Positions 35,701-44,653 of a stretch of DNA of 64,000 bases are shown one piece after another (position 1 is the stretch's first letter; each line of letters begins with the position of its first letter). This DNA is from Heliocidaris erythrogramma. Its lineage: Eukaryota > Echinodermata > Echinoidea > Camarodonta > Echinometridae. Position numbers and translations under genes: made by a program. Under the pieces are notes generated by a model. That model did not search any database. It was given only the letters and a program-made list of their open reading frames with translations, and was not told the DNA's origin. The stretch spans positions 1,860,001-1,924,000 of the forward strand of contig CM046863.1 in the NCBI GenBank assembly GCA_025617745.1, given 5' to 3'.

Positions 35701-36160
35701 TCTATGTTGAAGTCACCCATTACACATGAAGATATATTCGACGAATTAATAGCTAACATCAACAACTCAAGATCAGTAAAGAAACTGTCAACATCTGAGT
35801 TTAGTGGTCTGTATACTACACACACAATGAAATTTTTCTCTGCTGGGAGGTCAACCTCGATACATAAAAGCTCTGCACTTTGACTGGGGAAGGAAAGATC
35901 ATGCCTGATTTTGAATGATAAATTATCTGAAATATACATGAGAACGCCACCACCACGTCCATTTGGCCTATCCTTGCGGACTAGATTGTATCCTTCTAAG
36001 GTAAAAAGCGGTGGAGAAAGAGCATTTAACCATGTTTCAGATAAACCAATTATTGAGCAATTGAAATTCAATGAAGACAATAGAGCATTTATTTTTTCAT
36101 AATTTTTAGAGAGACTCCTGGCATTGCAGTGCCAATAAAGGAGGGAATAAATACGCATTC
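32710..36160 (-). mobile_element. CR1/L2-like LINE, 5'-truncated, inserted in the Nimb-type LINE (LINE B)
   Basis: A minus-strand LINE of about 3.45 kb with an (AAAT)n tail (about 32711-32733, TATT repeats on the plus strand). It begins at about the start of the endonuclease, so ORF1 is missing. Both its junctions are in Nimb ORF2, whose frame resumes on each side, and the host sequence meets around GCGT, so any target duplication is only a few bases. It is a different family from LINE A but of the same clade. The stretch 32734-33314 is its 3' untranslated region; a second, shorter copy of the same 3' part lies at 55184-55990. Confidence 0.88.
33315..36158 (-). pseudogene. LINE B ORF2 (endonuclease-reverse transcriptase)
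   Basis: 36158-34395 encodes the endonuclease (HCNARSLSKN, SETW, GRGGGVLMYIS, MGDFNIDLL, SDHLPVF) and the first part of the reverse transcriptase (KVIPVHKK). A frame change near 34610 leads to 34563-33892, with NQYGFRRSHSTDLA, MDLSKAFDTLDH, GVPQGSILGPLLF and the catalytic box in the form LIADDTS, where FADD is usual. A further frame change near 33930 leads to 33947-33315, with TKFLGVYINEQLNW and the C-terminal W-N-A-L-P segment. Only about two or three breaks are visible, so this copy is younger than LINE A, which fits its position as the innermost insertion. Confidence 0.88.
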
Positions 36161-36343
36161 GTAGGCTGGGTTAGATGGAGAAGCAGCTAATTTAACTACG
36201 TATTGCATAGAAAGCTTTATGCGACGTAAGCTGAGTGATGGTTCTTTAGTAATAGCATAGAGACTTTCAACAGGTGAAGTTCTGAAAGCACAAAGGCTAA
36301 GGCGTAATCCCTGATGATGGATTGTGTCAAGGCATTTTATATA

Positions 36344-38108
36344 TCAACGTCTTGCAGAGCCATAAATAATGCAACCATAATCCAACTTGGAACGAATAAT
36401 AGAACGGTAAAGTCTCAACAGTACCGTGGTATCACCACCCCAACTAAGTCTTGATACCACCTTAAGAAGGTTTAGTGAATTCAAACATTTAGCTTTCAGG
36501 TTCTTTATGTGAGGTATGAAGGTTAACTTTTTATCTAGAACTAGTCCTAGAAACTTTGTCTGTTCTACTACCTTAATAGGTGTATTGTCAATTGACAGAT
36601 TTGGATCAGGATGTTGAGAGCGAAGATTACAAAAATGCATACACACAGTCTTGGACTTTGAAAATTTAAAACCGTTCTTTTGGGTCCATTGATTGATGTT
36701 ATTTAAATTCATTTGCAATTGTCGTTCAATGGTAGCCATGAATTTAGACCTAAATGCTATCAAAAAATCATCAACATATAGAGAGCACATAATATTTTTA
36801 TCTAAGGAGTTTATTATGTTGTTAATTTTTATGTTAAAACATGTAGGTGACAGAACGCTGCCTTGTGGGACTCCCATTTCCTGATTATGAAGATCTGACA
36901 AGGTGGATCCCACTCGTACCTGAAATTGACGGTTTTCCAGGAAGCGCGATATGAAAGTGGGAAGTCTACCACGAAGACCAAAATCAAAAAGGTTTTTCAT
37001 GATACCGAACTTCCAGGTGGTGTCAAAGGCCTTTTCTAAATAAAAAAAATACTACGACTACATGTTGTCTGTTTAAGAAAGAATCTCTTATGTATGACTC
37101 GAGCCGAACTAGGTGATCTACAGTGCTTCTGTGGTGTCTGAAGCCACATTGATAATTTGAAATTAAATTATTTCATTCTAAGAACCAAACGAGCCGATTG
37201 TTGACCAGACGCTCCATAGTCTTACATAGACAGCTTGTCAGAGCTATCGGTCGATAATTTATAGGATCACTGTGATCTTTCCCTGGTTTGGGAATAGGAA
37301 CAACTGTTCCCCGCCTCCAAATAGGTGGAAAAGCACCAGAATCCCATGTTATGTTGATTAGTTTAAGGAGGACTTTAAGACATGAATGAGGTAGGTGTTT
37401 TAAAAATTGATAGTGTATGGAATCTGGACCAGCAGATGAGTCGCGGCTTTTCTGTATTGCTGTGTTTAATTCTTCTATGGTGAATAAAGCGTTATAATAT
37501 TCAGTGTTATTAGACTTAAATTTTAGCTGCTCTTTTTCTGCATGAGATTTATGGTGTTGGAAGGTAGGAGCATAATTCTGTGAGGATGAATTTAGAGAAA
37601 ACTGATCGGCCAGTTTATTTGCAATATCTTTATGGGAAGTAATTATTGTATTATCAACAGAGAGATGCTGAATATGTGATGAAGTATTCTTTCCCTGGAT
37701 TTTCTTCACCATATTCCACACTTTAGAGGCAGGGGTACGAGAGTTCAACTTGGAGACATAAGATCTCCAAGTGCTACGTTTCTTTTGACGAATTATACGT
37801 CGTGTTTTAGCTCGAACCTGTCGAAAATTGTCGTGATTTGAAGGGGTGGGATGAGCATCAAATAGCCGAAGGGCTCTTTTTCGTTTATTAATGGCTTCTT
37901 TGACCTCATCATCATACCAGGGTCGAGAAACTCGTTGGGGGATAGTGGAAGTTTTGGGAATTGACTCTTCCGCTATAGATACAAGGTCCTCCGTAAATGC
38001 ATCTATTGGGCATTGAAGTCCCTCATATCGTTCAATAGTAATTTTTTGGGAACATAGTAGGGAGTATGTTTGCCAGTCTGCTTTGTGAAATTTCCATTTA
38101 GTAGACAC
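36344..38108 (-). pseudogene. Nimb-type ORF2: reverse transcriptase part
   Basis: 37173-38108 encodes the linker and fingers (RPWYDDEV, then RRGTVVPIPKPGKD and NYRPIALTSC). It ends at an in-frame TGA near 37171, after which the frame stays open into a QCGFR box. A further frame change near 37050 precedes the palm part (36344-37000), which has GVPQGSVLSP and the catalytic YVDDFLIAF (YVDD box intact), then TKFLGLVLD and the thumb. One more break near 36344 precedes about 170 bp of further coding similarity up to the LINE B junction. Confidence 0.88.
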
Positions 38109-38194
38109 TGGTTGAATGGTAGGACCGTCACGTGATATGAAAAGTGGAAAATGATCACTCCCATGACAGTCTGTACTGACAAACCATGAATAGT

Positions 38195-38859
38195 CTAGAA
38201 CAAGTCAGGATCACAAATGGAGATGTCTATGGCTGAGTAAGTACCATGTCCTGGATGTAAGTAAGTGTGATTACCGTTATTTAAAATGCATAAGTCATGG
38301 GAACTAATAAATTCTTCCAATATTCGACCCTTACTGGTTCTGTGAGAGCTTCCCCACATGGGGTTATGACCATTAAAGTCGCCTAAAATCATACATGGAG
38401 AAGGGAGCTGACTGAATAAATTATCTAGCTCGCGAATGTTTAGATTATACGGTGGAGGAATATAAATACTACATATCGTTATTGTTTTATGCAGGGTAAG
38501 TCGTACAGCTACAGCTTGAAGCGGTGTATCTAGTTTTAAATGTGTATGTATAATATTATTTTTAATTAAAATCATTGACCCGCCAGCAGCTCTGTCGTTA
38601 GTGACACTGCCATATGTATTATACATGTTAAACCGTCTCAGCTCTACAGCATCGGATGATTTTAATAGGGTTTCCTGCAAGCAATACACACTGGGATTAT
38701 GTTCGAGCATCATGAGACCGAGCTCATCGTAATTAGCTCGGAAACCTCGACAGTTCCATTGGATTATTTTATGCTTACTAGAAGCCTTCGTTGTATGTGT
38801 TACCTTTTTGTGTTAGTGAGCTTTGATTGGGGTCGGACATCTGAAGCACTAAACTCCAT
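38195..38859 (-). pseudogene. Nimb-type ORF2: endonuclease part
   Basis: A likely ORF2 start is the minus-strand ATG at 38859 (MEFSASD), 18 bp after the ORF1 stop. A frame change in an A run near 38808 leads into KIIQWNCRGF, the typical start of an I-group APE endonuclease. It continues with VYCLQET (catalytic Glu), AAGGSMILI, CSIYIPPPY, MILGDFNGHNP and the D-I-S-I segment. The final S-D-H motif (HGSDHFPLF) appears just beyond 38195 in another frame. The endonuclease nicks target DNA for target-primed reverse transcription. At least two frame changes make it non-functional. Confidence 0.85.
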
Positions 38860-38876
38860 GTCTTCCCCCTCAGCTG

Positions 38877-40106
38877 CTAATACATCATACTTGTTATGTA
38901 TTTGTATGGGGTCAGTGGACCCCTTTTTTGTCTATTCGACATCGTTTGAATTTTGTCTTTTGTTGGTTTAGTTTTATCTTTTGTTGGTTTTTTGAGCGGC
39001 TCGTCAATGGAGGTACGAGGAACTGGTTTTCCCGGAGGATCTCTAGAAAGACTACGGCTGCGGGCAGATGTCAAGTCTGCCTTATTTCTAGCAGACCGCG
39101 TCTCTTTCACTTGATCCAATTTCTCCACCGACTGAGTACTTGTCTGCCTGTGGGTAATTGTCTTTGGTTGCTTCTTAATAGGTATGGGAGTGTCGCATCC
39201 AATCGGCCACGTCAAGTCTGTTTGTACAGCCATAGACACTTTTGGTACATGTATATTCTGTTTAACAGCATGTGCATAACCTGTAAATACATTTTGTGCC
39301 TGATACCTTTTCCTAGCTTCCATATAGGACAGATTACCAACGGCTTTAATTTTTTGAATGTCTTTTTCTTCGATCCATTTGGGGCACGTCTTTGCATTGG
39401 AATGATGGTTACCATTGCAATTTACGCAGGAAGGTGTGCCCTTGCAGTCTGTAATACCGTGATCCTTCTTTCCGCATCTCTCACAAGTTTCGTCCCCAGT
39501 ACAATTTGATTTGAAATGACCAAACCGCTGGCATCTAAAGCAGCGTATAGGATTGGGTATATAACGATCAACCCTAACTTGCAGAAAACCAACTTTAATG
39601 GTTGGCGGCAAAACTGGCGTGTTGAAAGTCAAAAAGAAGGTACCAGTTGATTGTTTAACACCGTCGCGTGTGATCTCCACACGGTGAATACGAGTAACAT
39701 TTTGGGTGGCTAAACCATCCAGAATCTCCTCGTCCTCACAGTGCTTTAGATCAGGGCAACGGATGACGCCTTTACTAGAGTTCAAAGACCTGTGAGGGGT
39801 TACCTGAATAGGAATCTGTAGAAATGTTGTCAATTTTAGAAACATGTTTGCCTGGCTGGCCTTATCCACTTCAACCAAGACTTCTCCTGACCGGAGTCTC
39901 TTAGTCGACTTGGTCGTGCCAGCCATGCCGTTTATTCCTTTGTCGATCGCAAATGGCGACAACTTCTTAAAAGCATCTTGGTCTTTGCCCGAAATGACCA
40001 AGAAACGCGGCCAGCAAGGTGTAGACACTGTCGACTCAAAATCTGAACCCGAGTCTATGGTATTCCTCGATCGCTTATTGTTTGGTTTAGTTTGTAAGTT
40101 ATCCAT
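38877..40106 (-). CDS. Nimb-type ORF1 (CCHC zinc-knuckle nucleic-acid-binding protein)
   Basis: Intact 409-residue frame. Residues about 30-185 hold the tandem RRM-like region usual in I-group ORF1 proteins (PRFLVISGKD, then LVEVDKASQAN and GVIRCPDL). Three zinc knuckles follow at about 188-245: CFRCQRFGHFKSNC, CERCGKKDHGITDC and CVNCNGNHHSNAKTC. The C-terminus is basic and rich in Ser/Thr/Lys. Such proteins coat the LINE RNA in the cytoplasm and carry it to the nucleus. ORF1 remains open although ORF2 is broken many times. The ATG at 40106 is preceded by a leader of about 540 bp. Confidence 0.9.
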   Translation of the reverse strand: MDNLQTKPNNKRSRNTIDSGSDFESTVSTPCWPRFLVISGKDQDAFKKLSPFAIDKGINGMAGTTKSTKRLRSGEVLVEVDKASQANMFLKLTTFLQIPIQVTPHRSLNSSKGVIRCPDLKHCEDEEILDGLATQNVTRIHRVEITRDGVKQSTGTFFLTFNTPVLPPTIKVGFLQVRVDRYIPNPIRCFRCQRFGHFKSNCTGDETCERCGKKDHGITDCKGTPSCVNCNGNHHSNAKTCPKWIEEKDIQKIKAVGNLSYMEARKRYQAQNVFTGYAHAVKQNIHVPKVSMAVQTDLTWPIGCDTPIPIKKQPKTITHRQTSTQSVEKLDQVKETRSARNKADLTSARSRSLSRDPPGKPVPRTSIDEPLKKPTKDKTKPTKDKIQTMSNRQKRGPLTPYKYITSMMY

Positions 40107-40650
40107 GAGTTATTGATTGTTATTCGTCATCAGTGCTCCCCACCCACCGTGGAGCCCAACAAGGGGACATAAAATGTATGCGGTCAGCCACCATACTTAT
40201 GTCAGAGATACACCGGTGATATACTCAGAATATACGTACACCTATATACATGTACATCTATATACATATACCCCAATTGACCTGTTAAGCAGCCGCCTTC
40301 TAGGAGCCCAAGAGTGAAGACTATTAGTAAAAATACACTGTACATTCTTATAGAAAAAGGCAAATAAAGTACATGCAATTAGTACAAATATGGGCTCCCA
40401 GGCCATGTCACTACCAGCCGATTGATTGAAACCAGGCCAATTTCAACCTCCCGTCTAGGTGAATCCAGGGCCAAAGTGATGTGTTGCTTTAGGAGGACTG
40501 CAATCACACCATCCACTCAATCACCAGGATCCCTTTCTCCACAGACACGGGTCGCAGCTCACGGCAAACAAGCCGCACTTTCAGTCGCCTTTTACGACAT
40601 GCAGTAGGATACAGTGGGCCTATTCTAATCCCCCGGACCCACAGGGGGAA
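40107..40650 (-). other. 5' leader of the Nimb-type LINE
   Basis: Non-coding leader that starts with a G-rich segment (CCCTGTGGGTCC on the minus strand) and contains a purine-rich stretch around GCATGTCGTAAAAGGCG. Internal promoters lie in such leaders in this LINE group. No ORF is credible. Confidence 0.6.
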
Positions 40651-41066
40651 ACAGGTGTCACATAATAGCAGTGAAGGGATGTCCTTTTGTTTACTAGAGC
40701 TATTGTGTTCATAGTGCAGGCGGCTAGTTGAAGTTTGGGCATGTGTTGAGGGTGGGGTATGATGAGACTGTCCTCTGGAAGCAGAATGGGGGGGGGGGGG
40801 TGCAACTAGGAGGTCGAGGAGTAATGGAAACCAGACTTGCGCTTTCCATACAGGTGCAATCAGGATTGCCAATTGTGTATTGTCCATTCTCACCTTGTTG
40901 AGAACCCTGCATAGAAGGCAAAAGGGGGGAAACATGTAAGGAAATAAATTTTCCCATGACAAAGAGAAAACATCGATAGCTATTGCCTCCGAGTCTTGTT
41001 TCCATGAAACGTATTGGGTAGCTGATTATTGAATCTTGATGCAAACAAATCTACTTCTGGCATAAG

Positions 41067-42400
41067 TTAAAATCTGTCTAATAATGATTTGAAAACAAAA
41101 GGAGAAAGGGACAATTCTTTATTAACGTCCCTACGGGATAGTGCATCAGCAGTACAATTATCGGTACCAGATATATGAGATGCAGAAAGCCAATTGTTTG
41201 ATTCAAAACACCAAAACCAAATTTGTGCGGAAATAGAATTTAAACTTGGTACACTCCCGCCTAAATTATTGACATAGGAGACGGCAGTACTATTATCTGA
41301 TTTAACATGAATGTGTTGGTTCACACATGTGCCACACAGGGAAAGCAGTGCATTCTGTACTGCGAGCAATTCTAACCCGTTGATATGCAAATCATGATGC
41401 TTTGGGGGCCAAGTGCCTTGCATGAATGAATCATCTTCATGTGAAAATGCACCCCATCCCGATTTACTCGCATCGGTAGATATTGTTATGCTAATAGGAG
41501 GAGGCTGGATAGAAGATCGAAATTCCTCCGGTGCTTTAGAAAGCCACCACTGAATTTCTGCGCGAACACATGGTTCTGTTTTCGCAAACGAAACAATTAA
41601 GCCAATAAACTTTGCGAGATCGCTAATTTTGATTTCTTGGCTACTAAGAATCGCTTTTCTAAGCGACTGAAAATTCTCTATTTTTTCAATTGGCACACTG
41701 ACCGTCATCTTCATTGAATTGACGATAAAACCGAGAAAGGTGATGGTAGTTTGGGGCATCAAACTTGATTTGGCATAATTAATGGTAAAGCCTAATGATT
41801 CTAACAAATTATGACGTGTTATCTAAACTTTCCTGTCTAGAACGAGCAAAAATTAAAAAGTCATCTAAATAAATCATTGCTCGTATGCCTCTTTCTCGAA
41901 CTGAGGCAATGACGGGTTTCATAGTTTGGGTGAATACCCGAGGAGCTGAGCTCAATCCAAAAGGAAGACATTAAAAACAGAAAAACTTTTCGTCCCATGA
42001 GAAAGAAAGGTAGCCGTGATGGCTAGGATCAATAGGGACGGAAAAATATGCGTCTTTAAGATCAATCGTAGTTAGAAAATCATTAGATTTTAAATTAAAT
42101 CTTTGACCAATTTGAAATGTTCGTATATCACGAATATATTCAAGTTTTTCAAATTGATTATCGGTCTCAGACCTCCAGATTTCTTAGAAATATTGTCGAC
42201 AAATACATGCAATTTCTCTGATAGCTTGTTTTGTGAGAAGATCGGCAATTTCTTTGTCGATTGTGACTTTTTCCTCCTGAGTAAATGAAATATTACTCGG
42301 ATGATAAAATTGGAAAGGAGCAGATAAGAAATCTATTTTGTAACCCGAAAATGGATTTTAGGATCCATGGGTCGGAAGTGATCTGAGACCAGGCATCTTT
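41067..42400 (-). pseudogene. DIRS reverse transcriptase-RNase H region (fossil)
   Basis: Minus-strand coding remnant. The RNase H part (41067-41807) shows ISTDASKSGWGAFS, a HINGLELLAVQNAL segment with the catalytic Glu, VKSDNSTAVSYVN and a C-terminal ADALSR box. This is the pattern of DIRS and Ngaro RNase H rather than of LTR-element RNase H. A YLDD-type reverse transcriptase active site is recognisable upstream at about 41860. The region is broken. Confidence 0.85.
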
Positions 42401-42413
42401 GAAAAACTTAAGT

Positions 42414-43262
42414 CTACCCGCAATAATTGGGGTACTCACTACTTTTTTGCCTGTCCATGGTTGGAAAAGCTCCGACGATACTGAGCCGCTGGAAAGCGTG
42501 GGGTGATGGCGGTGGTCGAGTCACCGTTGCTGGATCTCGAGAGCGGCTCCACCGGGACGATCGTTGTCCCTTGAAGTCACGACGATGCCGAGTGGAAAAC
42601 TCGGCTTGCTTCCTCTGGGTGTGGCGACGTGGGGCCTTCCCATGATGCGACACTTTTTGCCCCACATTGTACGCTTCAGCCACATTCTTGAGGGCACTTT
42701 GTATGTCTTTCCCAAACAACTTCTCATCCAAGGGGGTACTTCGGCTACACAAACCCTTGTATTTGGGGTTGACATAAGGCTTCATTTCCGCCCTCCGATA
42801 CATGCTTAACTCATAAGAAGCATGCCCGCTTAACGTGAGCCCGTCAAGGGAAAACTCCTTAATGCGTTCAGTGTTGACTGGCCTTTTCTCAGACGTAGCT
42901 GCGTGTAATTCTTCAAAAATTTCCCCGTAGGGAAGAAGACCCTGCACAACATTGTTTTGCAGTTTCTGGATGCGAGCATCGATAGTGCGAGCTCTACCCG
43001 AAATAGTTTGCCAAACCTCCGGCACAACACGTGGCGTACAAGCTTCAGGGGCATTGCTGGGAGTAAGATAACGCGATGAAATCTTCTCCAAACTCTCTTT
43101 CTTAGGCGGAAGAGTAACCAATTTCGTAAGCCTTTCGGCCAACTTATCGAATTTGGTAGGGGCAACATTGATGCCAGTGTCATATAAATCTGCATCTTCT
43201 TTGATGTCAAACTCATTGGGCTCCAAATCGACGTCTGGGTCGTAGTGGGAGACTGGGGTCAC
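42414..43262 (-). pseudogene. DIRS gag-like ORF (fossil)
   Basis: An open minus-strand frame of 282 residues in the gag position of a DIRS element, upstream of the reverse transcriptase. It is acidic near its start, has a central helical-looking part (RARTIDARIQKLQ) and ends in an Arg/Ser-rich tail, as expected of a nucleic-acid-binding structural protein. The assignment rests mainly on position, since this ORF is poorly conserved across the family. Confidence 0.65.
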
Positions 43263-43612
43263 TGTAGATCAAGCCTCTGATATAACATCCAGCTCGCTGG
43301 CCCCCGCAAGGAGGCTTAGGAGGTCATCGTCACCCCGAGGGGGTTGCTGCTGCACAGCGTGCCGAGCACGTCTGTCGAAACGCTCACAAGGAGCTGAACC
43401 TTCACGGTCCATATACCGAGACAACGTCTCAGTAAGCCGCTTAATGTCAGCAGCCTGAGAAGTCAGGCGTTGGTTAACATCCTACCCTACGGGGAGGAGC
43501 GGCTCTGGTCGCTCCGGCTGGGCTTCGTTGGCCATGGAGATGAGATATATACTGGAATCTCTACTTGTAGACTGGTATAGAACTAACGTCACTGCCTGCA
43601 CACAAAGAAAAG

Positions 43613-43738
43613 ATGAATACCGCACGAAAAGCGGGTCCTTTTATAGTGATCGGGGCTCGATGCCTCATTTGAATTGTAAATTACTTTGACATTCTTTGTG
43701 TGATTCCACTTCCTGAACACCTGAGATATGCTAACCTC
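43613..43738. repeat. DIRS right inverted terminal repeat
   Basis: Reverse complement of 28804-28929. Its outer extension to 43772 is copied in the internal complementary region. Confidence 0.9.
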
Positions 43739-43775
43739 TGAAGACGTGTACGAGTGTTATGAAATAGAATTACAA

Positions 43776-43847
43776 TGCCCCGAGTGGGATTCGTACCCGG
43801 GACCCTGGATTACATGACCAGTGCTCTACCAACTGAGCTATCCGGGC
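43776..43847 (-). pseudogene. tRNA-Thr(UGU)-like unit, copy A
   Basis: 72 nt, transcribed leftward. The acceptor 5' strand is GCCCGGA, the A box is TAGCTCAGTTGGTAGAG and the anticodon stem-loop is CTGGT-CATGTAA-TCCAG. Animal tRNA-Thr(UGU) has CTGGT-CTTGTAA-ACCAG here, so the unit derives from tRNA-Thr. U33 is replaced by A and the stem has a T-T pair, and the B box in this copy reads GGTACGAATCC with a change in the invariant TTC. It is therefore a tRNA-derived repeat, not a working tRNA. Confidence 0.8.
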
Positions 43848-44124
43848 TCCCGTCGAAGCAAAGTAACAATCTCACATATAGCCCCTCTCTTTCCATCGAG
43901 CGTAGGGGGTACATCCATACCAATTCCATGCGTACGCTATATAATGGCCTACCAATGAGACAGGTCTTCCCTCTAAAGTCGGGAAATCCATGCCAACGAA
44001 TTTCTATAGAGGACAATTTAAATTCGTAATTAAATATCATAATTGATAGGATTGAAGTAAATTGAATATATCATAAAGAAAGTAAATGTGAGAAAATTAC
44101 AATGCCTACCAATGCCTACCAATA

Positions 44125-44449
44125 AGCCACTTCGGGGATGCAATCTGAGCATGAGCAGATAAAGGTCATCTGTACCAAATTTAAAACCCACTGACACTAA
44201 TATTCGATAATGTGCTCATGAATGTCATGTAAACATTATTCAATTATGCACTAATGGTGCATTCCATGATATCCAGGTGGAAGTATTCTTTTTAAAGGGG
44301 GAAACAAAAGCTATTCATGAGGCACCTCTATCACTCCCAGAGTTATTTTTCTGAAGTGCACATAAAGGGACCCTCCATGTCTAAAATATCTGTGGATATT
44401 TGGGGTCATTTATACAATCTCAGTACCATGCGCTAACCCCGAACTGGCT
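44125..44449. mobile_element. TA-flanked MITE, copy 2 (inside the tRNA foldback element)
   Basis: 325 bp, opposite orientation to the copy at 30980-31283, with ends AGCCACTTCGGGG and AGCCAGTTCGGGG flanked by TA (44123-44124 and 44450-44451). The compact foldback copy at 46199-46821 lacks it at the matching place (about 46600) and so shows the empty site. Confidence 0.88.
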
Positions 44450-44541
44450 TATTAGCCATTATATAGCGTACGCATGGAATTGGTAAGGATTGGTAAGAGA
44501 AGTGCTATATGTGAGATGATTGTTACTTTGCTTCGACGGGA

Positions 44542-44613
44542 GCCCGGATAGCTCAGTTGGTAGAGCACTGGTCATGTAATCCAGGGTCCCGGGTTCGAAT
44601 CCCGCCCGGGGCA
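44542..44613 (+). pseudogene. tRNA-Thr(UGU)-like unit, copy B
   Basis: 72 nt, transcribed rightward, toward the end of the foldback element. A box TAGCTCAGTTGGTAGAG and B box GGTTCGAATCC are both intact, so RNA polymerase III transcription is plausible. The loop CATGTAA keeps anticodon TGT but has A at position 33. The acceptor stem (GCCCGGA with CCGGGGC) has two mismatches. No terminator-like T run of four or more follows within the first few bases; TTTTC comes at about 44620. Confidence 0.8.
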
Positions 44614-44653
44614 TTGTAATTTTCTCACGTTTACTTTCTTTATGATATATTCA

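Larger units (their letters stand above)
31484..40650 (-). mobile_element. Nimb/I-type LINE with RNase H, interrupted by LINE B
   Basis: A minus-strand LINE flanked by a 13-bp target duplication, ACAGGTGTCACAT (31471-31483 and 40651-40663). Order from the 5' end: leader (40107-40650), ORF1 with three CCHC knuckles (38877-40106), ORF2 endonuclease (about 38195-38859), reverse transcriptase (about 36344-38108), RNase H and a C-terminal cysteine cluster (31668-32661), then a short 3' region ending in an A-rich tail (T-rich on the plus strand at 31484-31503). A CCHC-type ORF1 and an RNase H domain place it in the I group, closest in character to Nimb. A second LINE (about 32710-36160) splits ORF2 between reverse transcriptase and RNase H. 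The element length without that insert is about 5.7 kb, so it was full length on arrival. Confidence 0.9.
28736..43772 (-). mobile_element. DIRS1-like tyrosine-recombinase retroelement, broken fossil
   Basis: A minus-strand element with the parts of the DIRS family: inverted terminal repeats (28804-28929 and 43613-43738, each with a unique outer extension), an internal complementary region (29060-29172), a gag-like ORF (42414-43262), a reverse transcriptase-RNase H region (about 41067-42400) and a tyrosine recombinase (29711-30977). Inverted ends plus an internal complementary region point to DIRS1-type rather than Ngaro-type, which has split direct repeats. Later insertions are a MITE (30980-31283) and a 9.2-kb LINE (31484-40650). 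Coding regions are interrupted at roughly half a dozen or more points besides these insertions, so it is long dead. It is older than both LINEs nested in it and younger than the tRNA foldback element that it entered. No target duplication is seen, as expected for this family. Confidence 0.88.
28664..44653. mobile_element. tRNA-Thr-derived foldback element, large copy, filled by nested insertions
   Basis: The satellite target ATACGTAGTTTT occurs at both edges (28652-28663 and 44654-44665), a 12-bp duplication. The left end (TAAATATCATAATTGATAGG to about 28735) and the right part (43773-44653) together equal the compact element at 46199-46821. That element has two tRNA-Thr-like units pointing outward and an AT-rich tail sequence of about 77 bp at the left end and again in the centre (about 44030-44106). 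A DIRS-like retroelement (28736-43772) splits the left tail from the left tRNA unit, and a MITE (44125-44449) sits between the centre tail and the right upstream arm. No protein is encoded by the element itself. Confidence 0.85.

Noticed and set aside
36344-37000. Same LINE as the sequences at 33315-36158
   Set aside because: The catalytic box (YVDD against IADD), flanking domains and reading breaks differ, and the RNase H at 31668-32661 belongs with the YVDD part; these are two LINEs, one inside the other.
44542-44613. Functional tRNA gene for threonine or methionine
   Set aside because: CAT overlaps the loop, but the alignment to animal tRNA-Thr(UGU) is clear. A at position 33, a T-T pair in the anticodon stem and acceptor mismatches in all copies point to a tRNA-derived repeat.
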